Origin: Candidatus Pelagibacter sp. RS40 | Lineage (GTDB): Bacteria > Pseudomonadota > Alphaproteobacteria > Pelagibacterales > Pelagibacteraceae | Assembly (NCBI RefSeq): GCF_002101295.1 | Contig: NZ_CP020778.1 | Coordinates: 971,001 to 1,035,000, forward strand | Direction of reading: 5' to 3' | Length of the DNA stretch: 64,000 nucleotides | In this document: positions 25,850 through 33,590 of the stretch, piece after piece | Layout of the letters: every line of letters begins with the position of its first letter | How positions within the stretch are numbered: position 1 is the stretch's first letter | The notes under the pieces: generated by a model | What the model saw: only the letters and a program-made list of their open reading frames with translations | What the model was told of the DNA's origin: nothing | The model's database searches: none | Made by a program: the position numbers and the translations under genes

Positions 25850-28519
25850 ATGAAACCAGGATCAAAAAACTCTTATAACTCTTTATCTGATTTAGAAATC
25901 GGTGGAAAAAAATATAAATATTATTCAATTAAAGCTGCTGAAAACAATGGTCTTGATGGGGTAAGCAAACTTCCAAAATCTCTTAAAGTATTATTAGAAA
26001 ATTTATTAAGATATGAAGATGATTTAAGTGTTACTAAAAATCAAATTGAAGCTATTAAAGAATGGCTTAAAACAAAAAAATCTAAAACTGAAATAGCTTA
26101 CAGACCTGCAAGAGTTTTACTTCAAGATTATACTGGTATTCCAGCAGTTGCTGATCTTGCTGCAATGAGGGAAGCTGTTAAAGAAAAAAATAAAGATCCA
26201 AATACCATAAATCCTTTATCTTCAGTTGATCTTGTAATAGATCACTCGGTTCAGGTTGATAAATTTGCAAGTACAAATTCTTTAAAAGAAAATGTAGATA
26301 TTGAATTTAATAGAAATTCTGAGAGATATTCTTTTTTAAAGTGGGGACAGCAAGCATTTAATAATTTTAGAATAGTTCCTCCAGGAACAGGAATTTGTCA
26401 CCAGGTAAACTTAGAATATTTATCAAAAGTTGTTTGGTCAGAAAAATATAAAGATGAAGATTATATTTTTCCAGATACATTAGTTGGAACAGACAGTCAT
26501 ACTACAATGGTAAATGGCTTGTCAGTTTTAGGATGGGGAGTTGGAGGAATTGAAGCAGAAGCGGGCATGTTAGGTCAGCCAATATCAATGCTTATTCCAG
26601 AAGTAATTGGTTTTGAATTAACTAATAAGCTTCCAGAGGGAACTACTGCAACTGATTTAGTTTTAACAGTTGTTAAAATGCTAAGAGATAAAGGAGTTGT
26701 TGGTAAGTTTGTTGAATTTTATGGCGAAGGTTTAAAAAATCTTACCCTTGCAGATCGTGCAACTATTGCAAACATGGCACCAGAATACGGTGCAACTTGT
26801 GGATTTTTCCCAATTGATGATGAAACTTTAAAATATTTAAACTTTTCAGGAAGAAATAAACAAACAGTAGATATTGTTGAAGCTTATGCAAAAGAACAGG
26901 GATTATGGGCGAGTGATGGAATTGAATTTACTGATACAGTTTCTTTAGATATGTCAAAAGTGGTTCCAACTATATCTGGCCCAAAGAGACCGCAAGATAA
27001 AGTTTTATTAACCGAAGCATCTTCAAATTTTAAAAAAGTTTATGAGGAAATAACTAAAAAGAAAGAACCAAGTTCTGCAAAAGTAAGTGGAGAAGATTAT
27101 AATTTAGAAGATGGAAATATTGTAATTGCAGCAATTACATCTTGCACCAATACTTCAAATCCAAGTGTTTTAATTGGAGCAGGTTTACTTGCAAAAAAAG
27201 CAATTGAAAAAGGACTTACCACAAAGCCTTGGGTTAAAACATCATTAGCGCCAGGCTCACAAGTCGTAACAGATTACCTAGCAAAAGCAGGTTTAAATAC
27301 TTATCTCGATCAACTTGGATTTAACTTAGTTGGTTATGGTTGTACTACTTGTATTGGAAATTCAGGTCCATTACCTGATAATATTTCTGATGCAATTAAA
27401 GATAAAAATATTTATGCAGTTTCAGTTTTATCTGGCAATAGAAACTTTGAAGGAAGAATTTCGCCTTTAGTAAAAGCAAATTACTTAGCATCACCCCCAT
27501 TAGTTGTTGCTTACGCAATTGCTGGATCTATGAACAAAGATTTATACAAAGACCCACTTGGAAAAGATAAAGATGGTAATGATGTTTTCTTAAAAGATAT
27601 TTGGCCAACAAATCAAGAGATAGAAGATACTTTACAAAAATCTTTAAATGCTGAAATGTTTATTAAAAGATATTCAAATGTTTCAGAAGGACCTGAACAA
27701 TGGCAAAAAATTAAAACAGAGGAAAGCAGTATTTATAATTGGGAAGATACTTCAACATATGTAAAGAAACCCCCGTTCTTTGATAATCTTTCTGATGAAC
27801 CAGAAGGATTTAAGGAAATAAAAGATGCAAGACCTCTTTTAATTTTAGGAGATAGTGTCACAACAGACCATATTTCTCCAGCAGGCTCTATTCAAAAAGA
27901 AAGTCCAACAGGTGAATATTTTATGAAACACCAAATTCTACCGAAAGATTATAACTCTTACGGTTCAAGAAGAGGAAATCATGAAGTTATGATGAGAGGA
28001 ACTTTTGCAAATATTAGAATTAGAAATGAGATGGCACCCGGAACTGAAGGTGGGTTTACAAAATTATATCCAGAGGAAAAAGTAATGCCTGTTTATGATG
28101 CGGTGGTTGAATATAAAAAAAGAGGAACTGATTTAGTTGTTATTGGTGGAAAAGAATACGGCACAGGTTCTTCAAGAGATTGGGCAGCTAAGGGCACAAA
28201 ACTTTTAGGTGTTAAAGCAGTTCTCGCTGAAAGCTTTGAAAGAATTCATAGATCAAATTTAATAGGAATGGGAGTTTTACCTTTACAGTTTATCGGTGAT
28301 ATGAATAGGGAGAATTTAAACTTAAAAGGATCTGAACTTATTTCAATAATTGATATTGAGAAAGGCATTAACCCAAGAGATGAGGTTGAAGTTGAATTTA
28401 AATATCAATCTGGAGATATTAAAAAGATCAAAATGTTATGTAGAATAGACACTAAAAATGAATTGGAATATTATAAAAATGGTGGCATTTTACAGTACGT
28501 TTTAAGGAACATGATTTAA
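25850..28519 (+). CDS. acnA: Aconitate hydratase A
   Basis: This 889-aa TCA-cycle enzyme interconverts citrate and isocitrate. The three 4Fe-4S cluster cysteines lie in TSCTNTSNPS (about residue 433) and YGCTTCIGNSGPL (about residues 499-502). LVGTDSHTTMVNGLSVLGWGVGGIEAE and the C-terminal GSSRDWAAKG and ILGDSVTTDHISPAGSI segments are also present. Length matches AcnA rather than AcnB. Its stop overlaps the next start (TAATG). Confidence 0.96.
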   Translation: MKPGSKNSYNSLSDLEIGGKKYKYYSIKAAENNGLDGVSKLPKSLKVLLENLLRYEDDLSVTKNQIEAIKEWLKTKKSKTEIAYRPARVLLQDYTGIPAVADLAAMREAVKEKNKDPNTINPLSSVDLVIDHSVQVDKFASTNSLKENVDIEFNRNSERYSFLKWGQQAFNNFRIVPPGTGICHQVNLEYLSKVVWSEKYKDEDYIFPDTLVGTDSHTTMVNGLSVLGWGVGGIEAEAGMLGQPISMLIPEVIGFELTNKLPEGTTATDLVLTVVKMLRDKGVVGKFVEFYGEGLKNLTLADRATIANMAPEYGATCGFFPIDDETLKYLNFSGRNKQTVDIVEAYAKEQGLWASDGIEFTDTVSLDMSKVVPTISGPKRPQDKVLLTEASSNFKKVYEEITKKKEPSSAKVSGEDYNLEDGNIVIAAITSCTNTSNPSVLIGAGLLAKKAIEKGLTTKPWVKTSLAPGSQVVTDYLAKAGLNTYLDQLGFNLVGYGCTTCIGNSGPLPDNISDAIKDKNIYAVSVLSGNRNFEGRISPLVKANYLASPPLVVAYAIAGSMNKDLYKDPLGKDKDGNDVFLKDIWPTNQEIEDTLQKSLNAEMFIKRYSNVSEGPEQWQKIKTEESSIYNWEDTSTYVKKPPFFDNLSDEPEGFKEIKDARPLLILGDSVTTDHISPAGSIQKESPTGEYFMKHQILPKDYNSYGSRRGNHEVMMRGTFANIRIRNEMAPGTEGGFTKLYPEEKVMPVYDAVVEYKKRGTDLVVIGGKEYGTGSSRDWAAKGTKLLGVKAVLAESFERIHRSNLIGMGVLPLQFIGDMNRENLNLKGSELISIIDIEKGINPRDEVEVEFKYQSGDIKKIKMLCRIDTKNELEYYKNGGILQYVLRNMI

Positions 28520-29160
28520 TGGACGAAGAAATAGATATTATAAATACCAATACTCGTAACGAAAGAATTAAGAATTTTTTTATTAATAATAGAAAATCTC
28601 TTATCTCAGTTTTTGTTGTTTTAATCTTGATTTTGTGTGGTTACTTTCTTTATGAAGAGCTTCAAACAAGAAAAAAAGCAAAACTTGCTGATCAATATAA
28701 TTTAGCAGTAATAAAATATGAAAGTGGTCAAACAGATGTTCTTGAGGAATTAAAAACAATTATTAATGAAAAAGATAGTACTTACTCACCTTTAGCTTTT
28801 TATTTCTTAATTGATAATCAGCTCATAACTTCAAATGAGGAAATAAACCAATATTTTGATGTTATTATTAATGACAGTGGATTAGACAAAGAAACAAAAA
28901 ATTTAAACATCTTCAAAAAGGGTTTATTTAATTCAGATTTTGCAAATGAAAATGAGCTTTTAAATATTTTAAATCCTGTAATTAAGTCGGAAAGTATTTG
29001 GAAGCCTCATGGTTTATATTTAATGGCAGAATATTATTTTGCAAACAATCAAAAACAAAAATCTAAAGAGTTTTTTCAACAATTAGCAAACTTAGAAAAT
29101 GCTAGTCAAAAAATTAAAACAGAAGCGCTAAAAAGATTACGTGTAGACTTTGGTGAATAA
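28519..29160 (+). CDS. YfgM-like single-helix TPR protein
   Basis: The 213-aa protein has a short cytoplasmic N-terminus, one membrane helix at about residues 28-46 (SVFVVLILILCGYFLYEEL) and a periplasmic alpha-helical domain with TPR-like repeats. This is the layout of YfgM, which associates with the Sec translocon and is usually encoded directly before BamB, as here. Sequence is divergent and the assignment rests mainly on topology and neighbour. Confidence 0.7.
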   Translation: MDEEIDIINTNTRNERIKNFFINNRKSLISVFVVLILILCGYFLYEELQTRKKAKLADQYNLAVIKYESGQTDVLEELKTIINEKDSTYSPLAFYFLIDNQLITSNEEINQYFDVIINDSGLDKETKNLNIFKKGLFNSDFANENELLNILNPVIKSESIWKPHGLYLMAEYYFANNQKQKSKEFFQQLANLENASQKIKTEALKRLRVDFGE

Positions 29161-30427
29161 GTTTTTTTTATATCTTGTTTTACTTTTATTTTTATCGAAT
29201 TGTGGTTTTAAGGATAAAAAGGTTGAAGAAAATCCAAATGCAATAACTTTATTTGAAAAATCAAAACCAATAGAACAAGAATTAAATCCTACTTTAAATA
29301 TTAAAATATCAACAATTACAAAGGGTGAGCCCTTTTTATCAAGTAATTCAAACAACAGTGGAAATTCAGACTTTAACTCAAATTTTGAAAACGCTTTTTC
29401 ATATAAATTTTCAACTATTGATCAATTTAAATTTAATCAACCTGAAATATTATTTACCGAAGATAACAGTTTAGTATTTTTTACAGGCAAAGGAGAGATC
29501 TTTAAAACTTCAACAGATTTTGAAGAATATTGGAAAGTAAATCACTACACAAAAAAAGAGAAAAAATTAAAACCAATTTTATATTTTGCACAATCTGGAT
29601 CTGATATATTGGTTCTTGATAATCTTTCAAAAGTTTATTCTATAAAATTAGAAACTGGAGAATTAAATTGGAACATTGAAAGTAAAGTTGGATTTAATTC
29701 AAATGCAAAAATTATTAAAAATAGTGTTGTCGCTGTTGACTTTGATAATGTAATACGAGCTTTTTCAGTAAAAGATGGAAAAGAGCTTTGGAATTTTGAT
29801 ACTGATAACCCATTTATTAAATCTCAGAAAAAATTATCTCTTGTTACAAAAGGAGAAGTAGTATTTTTCATAAATAGTATTGGTGATGTAACTGCTTTAA
29901 ATGCAAATGATGGAAGTTTAGTTTGGCAAACACCTACACAAAGTACATTAATTTTTCAAGATGCGTTTACATTAGAAAATTCAGATATTATTTTTGCAAA
30001 TGATACAATTTACTTTTCAAATAATAGAAATGAGTTTTTTGCAATTGATGCAAGATCAGGTGTTTTAAAATACAAACAAACTATCAATTCAAGCCTAAGA
30101 CCAACTGTTATTGAGGATTATGTTTTCTCAATTTCAAAAGAAGGTTTTTTATTTGTAATCGATGATAAAACTGGAAATGTTTTAAGAATTACAAATATAT
30201 TTAAAAATATTGAAAATAAGAAAAATCAAATTGAACCAACTGGATTTATCCTTGCGCAAAATAAGATTTATGTCTCTTTAAATAATGGAAAATTGATAAA
30301 GTTGAATGCTGTTTCAGGAAATGAGGAGGGGTTTTATAAAATAGGAAAATCTAAAATTAATAGACCAAACGTTTTTGATGATGGCATGTTCATTTTAAAG
30401 AGTAATGCTATTATTAAAGTTGAATAA
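29153..30427 (+). CDS. bamB: BamB-like outer-membrane assembly lipoprotein (PQQ-type beta-propeller)
   Basis: The product is about 424 aa. A lipoprotein signal peptide ends in the lipobox LSNC (about residue 18). Repeated propeller blades carry the W motif (GELNWNIES, GKELWNFDTD, GSLVWQTPT). BamB supports insertion of outer-membrane beta-barrels by the BAM complex. GTG at 29153 is preferred as start; a TTG one codon upstream is the alternative. It overlaps the YfgM-like gene by 8 nt, an arrangement seen in many proteobacteria. Confidence 0.82.
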   Translation: MNKFFLYLVLLLFLSNCGFKDKKVEENPNAITLFEKSKPIEQELNPTLNIKISTITKGEPFLSSNSNNSGNSDFNSNFENAFSYKFSTIDQFKFNQPEILFTEDNSLVFFTGKGEIFKTSTDFEEYWKVNHYTKKEKKLKPILYFAQSGSDILVLDNLSKVYSIKLETGELNWNIESKVGFNSNAKIIKNSVVAVDFDNVIRAFSVKDGKELWNFDTDNPFIKSQKKLSLVTKGEVVFFINSIGDVTALNANDGSLVWQTPTQSTLIFQDAFTLENSDIIFANDTIYFSNNRNEFFAIDARSGVLKYKQTINSSLRPTVIEDYVFSISKEGFLFVIDDKTGNVLRITNIFKNIENKKNQIEPTGFILAQNKIYVSLNNGKLIKLNAVSGNEEGFYKIGKSKINRPNVFDDGMFILKSNAIIKVE

Positions 30428-30858
30428 TGTTGTTAAAATTACTTGAAAAGTTAGGGCGAAAAAAGGTTGTTTTAGATAGAGGCCCTTCACATCCAAATTA
30501 TGATCAAGCAAAACCTTGGATGAATAGGTATTATATTTTATTTAGAAATAGACCTAGATGGTTTCCATTTAATATTTTAATTCATGAAATGCTAGATGAT
30601 GATCATGGAGATGGTGTTCATAATCATTTATTTCCTTATATGACAATCATAATTAGAGGAGGTTATTGGGAAACTACAATTAAAGGTAAGTTTTGGAGAA
30701 GACCAGGTTACATTGGTTTTAGATCTGCTAATGCATTTCATAGGGTTGATCTTGAACCAGGGACAAGACCAATGACAATTTTTATTTCAGGTCCATTTGG
30801 TTTAAGAAAAGGACCAAGATCAGAGTACGGTATTGATTTTAAAACTAAAAAAAATTAA
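30427..30858 (+). CDS. Cupin-like protein of unknown function
   Basis: The 143-aa cytosolic protein has the centre of a cupin barrel: HGDGVHNHLFPYMTIIIRGGYWE gives possible metal-binding histidines, and a second cupin-like strand set follows around SANAFHRVDLEPGTRPMTIFISG. No specific family was recognised. Both junctions are TAATG overlaps, so it is translationally coupled to BamB-like and ZapE-like genes. Confidence 0.6.
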   Translation: MLLKLLEKLGRKKVVLDRGPSHPNYDQAKPWMNRYYILFRNRPRWFPFNILIHEMLDDDHGDGVHNHLFPYMTIIIRGGYWETTIKGKFWRRPGYIGFRSANAFHRVDLEPGTRPMTIFISGPFGLRKGPRSEYGIDFKTKKN

Positions 30859-31907
30859 TGCCAAAGACATTTGAGAAAGATTTTATATCTTATTGTAATA
30901 ATCAAGAACTAGAGGTTAACCCTAATCAAATTGCAGTTATAAAAAAACTAGAGCAATATCATCAATCAAATTTTAAATCCTTTTTTTCAAAGATATTTTC
31001 AAAACAAAATTTCAAAAAAGGTTTTTATTTATTTGGAGGGGTGGGTGTTGGAAAAACGATGATTTTAAATTTTTATTTTGATCAAATAGATCAAAAAAAA
31101 TTAAGACAACACTTTAATGAGTTTATGTTAAGTTTTCACAATTTTGTTCATGAACGAAAAGATAAAAATGAAGAAAATGTAATAAATCAATTTGTTAAAA
31201 ATATTAAATCAAAAGCGTCATTAATTTATTTTGATGAGTTTCAAGTAACCAATATTGTAGATGCAATGATTTTAGGGAAATTATTTGATCAAATATTTAA
31301 AGAGGATATAAAAATTATTGTAACTTCAAACACCAAAATCTCAGAATTATATAAAGACGGTCTTCAGCAAGATCAGTTTAAACCTTTCATAAAAATTATG
31401 GAAGATCAATCAATTGAACACGAACTTAAAATTGAGGATGATTATAGAAAATCTAACGATAATCAAAAACAAAGATATTTTTATCCTCTAAACCAGGAGA
31501 CAAACTTTAAGATTAATAAATTTTTCAGAACAATTACAAAAGATAAAAATCAATCTAAAATTACAGTCAATGTAAAGGGAAGAGATTTTAAAATAGAAAA
31601 TTTTTATGAAGGAATTGCAAGATTTAATTTCAATGATCTTTGTGATCAAAATCTAGGTGCAGAAGATTATTTAGAAATAATTAAAAACTGCAAATTTATC
31701 GTAATAGATCAAATTCCACAATTTAATGATACTAATTCAAATCAACAACAGAGATTTATTACTCTACTAGATGTAATTTATGATAAAGATATTTCAATTG
31801 CAGTAACAAGTAATCAAAGTTTAGATGAGTTTACTTCATCAAGATTATTAGAAAAACCATTTAAACGTACCATTAGTCGTTTATATGAACTGACATCTAG
31901 AGAATAA
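30858..31907 (+). CDS. zapE: ZapE/AFG1-family ATPase
   Basis: The 349-aa AAA-type P-loop ATPase has Walker A FGGVGVGKTM (about residue 58) and Walker B LIYFDEFQVTN (about residue 123). The AFG1/ZapE family, named for cell-division and mitochondrial protein-quality roles, shares the HFNEFMLSFHNFVHE segment seen here. Cytosolic, possibly membrane-associated. Ends 5 nt before YjbQ. Confidence 0.88.
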   Translation: MPKTFEKDFISYCNNQELEVNPNQIAVIKKLEQYHQSNFKSFFSKIFSKQNFKKGFYLFGGVGVGKTMILNFYFDQIDQKKLRQHFNEFMLSFHNFVHERKDKNEENVINQFVKNIKSKASLIYFDEFQVTNIVDAMILGKLFDQIFKEDIKIIVTSNTKISELYKDGLQQDQFKPFIKIMEDQSIEHELKIEDDYRKSNDNQKQRYFYPLNQETNFKINKFFRTITKDKNQSKITVNVKGRDFKIENFYEGIARFNFNDLCDQNLGAEDYLEIIKNCKFIVIDQIPQFNDTNSNQQQRFITLLDVIYDKDISIAVTSNQSLDEFTSSRLLEKPFKRTISRLYELTSRE

Positions 31908-31912
31908 TATTT

Positions 31913-32332
31913 ATGAAACAGGAATTTTTTAACCTTCAAGTAAACACAAATGGACAAAAGTTATATGAATTTACCGATGAAACTATTAATTGGATAAGTA
32001 AAAATAATTTTAAAAATGGAATGTTGAATTTAAGTATTCAGCACACCAGTGCATCCCTAATTGTTCAAGAAAATGCAGATCCAGATGTTCAAACAGATTT
32101 AATTAATTATTTTGATAAATTAGCTCCTATGGATAACAAATTATATGTTCATACCACTGAAGGAAAAGATGATATGCCTGCTCATATAAAATCTGCATTA
32201 ACTAATAATCAAATATCATTAAGTATTAAAAATAGTGAGTTGCTACTTGGAACTTGGCAGGGTTTGTATTTATTTGAGCATCGTCTTCATCCTCAAAAAA
32301 GATCGATAATTCATCACTTTCTAGGTGAATAA
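31913..32332 (+). CDS. yjbQ: YjbQ/UPF0047 family protein
   Basis: The 139-aa protein has the family signature LSIQHTSASLIVQENADPDVQ and GTWQGLYLFEHR with conserved histidines. YjbQ proteins have been linked to low thiamine-phosphate synthase-like activity but their physiological role is unsettled. Last gene of the plus-strand housekeeping run; the secretion-locus regulator follows after 72 nt. Confidence 0.88.
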   Translation: MKQEFFNLQVNTNGQKLYEFTDETINWISKNNFKNGMLNLSIQHTSASLIVQENADPDVQTDLINYFDKLAPMDNKLYVHTTEGKDDMPAHIKSALTNNQISLSIKNSELLLGTWQGLYLFEHRLHPQKRSIIHHFLGE

Positions 32333-32343
32333 TAGAACTGACA

Positions 32344-32359
32344 TAAATCATCTGATTTA
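32344..32359. repeat. Short inverted repeat upstream of the regulator gene
   Basis: TAAATCA (32344-32350), 2-nt spacer, TGATTTA (32353-32359). There is no T-run, so it is not a convincing terminator for YjbQ. It could be an operator in the regulator's promoter region. Confidence 0.35.
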
Positions 32360-32378
32360 ATTTAACTTTACAAACGAC

Positions 32379-32388
32379 CATATTGGGC
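32379..32388 (+). promoter_or_regulatory. Secretion-locus motif copy 1 (CATATTGGGC)
   Basis: One of five near-identical ten-base sites found only in the promoter regions of this locus. Here it ends 16 nt before the regulator's ATG, a position suited to autoregulation. Flanks resemble the other copies (CGAC before, AT-rich after). Confidence 0.55.
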
Positions 32389-32404
32389 ATATTAAGCTTT
32401 GTTG

Positions 32405-33343
32405 ATGACCAATGAAGAACAAGAAATAACTAAAATAATTAATAAAAATTATAAAGAATATAATAAATTTCATTACCCACTTTCGTATCAAATTTTGTAC
32501 CTTTGGAAAAACTATCTAGGCAAAGATTTAGAGACAAATTTAATTCTCTCTAATTTAACGATTAAAGCTCTTAGAATTTATAACCAAAATAACAAAAAAA
32601 AATCTTACAAAGAATTTATAAAAACAAAACAAATCAGCATTGGAAAAGTAAAAAAAGCTGAATTATCAAGAGAATTATTAATTCCAAGAGAAACAATTAG
32701 ACGAAAATTAGAAGATCTTAAAAAAGAAAATTTTATTGATATGGTTGATGGCAATATAGATATTAATAGGAAATCATTTGAAATAAAAGATTTAGATACA
32801 ATAATAAATAAATATTCAAAATGTTTGAACATTATTGTGGATAATTTAAGTGACGACAAAACAATTACCAAAAAAAGTATAACTGAAGATTGCTTGTTAA
32901 ATAATTTTTCAAAATGTTGGATTAATTTGATGTCAATGATGATAGAATTATCCTTAATTTGGAGAAAATTTCTAAAGTCCATGGAAAATTGGTTCATTTT
33001 TGGAACTTGTGGTTTAAATCAAATGTATAACTTAAAAGACTCTAAAAATTTTAGAGATCTTCATCCTGATAACACTGAAAATTTCTTTTTGAATTTAACA
33101 AGAGAAGAGACAAGTAGAGGTTTAAACCCAACAACTATCTCTGATTTGACGGGTATTCCAAGACAAACAGTTATTAGAAATTTAAAAAATTTAACAAAGT
33201 CAAAAGCACTTGAAAAAGATACTAGGAGAAATCTTTTTTATGTTCCAAAAAACACAAGTCAACAAAAATCAATCGTAGAAACATTAAAAAAAATACAATT
33301 AGTGATTTCCCAAAACGTAAATAAAACTTTAATAGCAATATAA
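32405..33343 (+). CDS. DNA-binding regulator with two winged-helix segments, candidate regulator of the giant-protein locus
   Basis: The 312-aa cytosolic protein carries two helix-turn-helix segments of similar form: one at about residues 82-106 (ELSRELLIPRETIRRKLEDL) and one at about residues 242-265 (TISDLTGIPRQTVIRNLKNL), the second followed by a wing-like strand (DTRRNLFYVP). The family was not recognised; HTHs of this form occur in MarR-, Crp- and GntR-type regulators. ATG at 32405 is preferred over TTG codons at 32399 and 32402. It lies at the edge of the secretion locus, convergent with the small Lys-rich gene (1 nt apart), and a copy of the locus-specific motif sits in its own promoter. 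Control of the locus is inference. Confidence 0.7.
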   Translation: MTNEEQEITKIINKNYKEYNKFHYPLSYQILYLWKNYLGKDLETNLILSNLTIKALRIYNQNNKKKSYKEFIKTKQISIGKVKKAELSRELLIPRETIRRKLEDLKKENFIDMVDGNIDINRKSFEIKDLDTIINKYSKCLNIIVDNLSDDKTITKKSITEDCLLNNFSKCWINLMSMMIELSLIWRKFLKSMENWFIFGTCGLNQMYNLKDSKNFRDLHPDNTENFFLNLTREETSRGLNPTTISDLTGIPRQTVIRNLKNLTKSKALEKDTRRNLFYVPKNTSQQKSIVETLKKIQLVISQNVNKTLIAI

Positions 33344-33344
33344 A

Positions 33345-33590
33345 CTATTTTTTAGGTTTTGAAATTTTACCAGATATTGACTGGCCAGGTTTTACGTTAT
33401 GAGTATTATTTTTCTTTTTATTAAAATCGATTTTACCAGATAAAGTTTGTCCTACTTTTATAGTTGGATTATTTGATACTACTGGTTTTGGCTTAAACAA
33501 GTTGCCCTCAGCTTTACCGGTTTTTGCATCAATTTTTATATTAATATTCTTTTGAGAGCTTATAAATTTTTTAATGTCGTCTTTACTCAT
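33345..33590 (-). CDS. Small Lys-rich protein sharing a module with the TolC-like protein's tail
   Basis: The 81-aa, strongly basic protein has no signal peptide. It begins SKDDIKKFISSQKN, which resembles two segments in the tail of the upstream TolC-like protein (STEEINDLIKNQEKKN and SDEEIAKFIKKQEKKN). The C-terminal half contains two copies of a VGQ/PGQ-x-[LI]SGKI motif. Its ATG overlaps the TolC-like stop by one base (TAATG), so the two are co-translated. Function unknown; a cytosolic or periplasmic partner of the TolC-like extension is plausible. Confidence 0.65.
   Translation of the reverse strand: MSKDDIKKFISSQKNINIKIDAKTGKAEGNLFKPKPVVSNNPTIKVGQTLSGKIDFNKKKNNTHNVKPGQSISGKISKPKK

Noticed and set aside
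32605-32997. Minus-strand open frame of 130 codons inside the regulator gene
   Set aside because: Antisense to the helix-turn-helix coding region, low-complexity translation, no start context; a by-product of AT-rich coding sequence.
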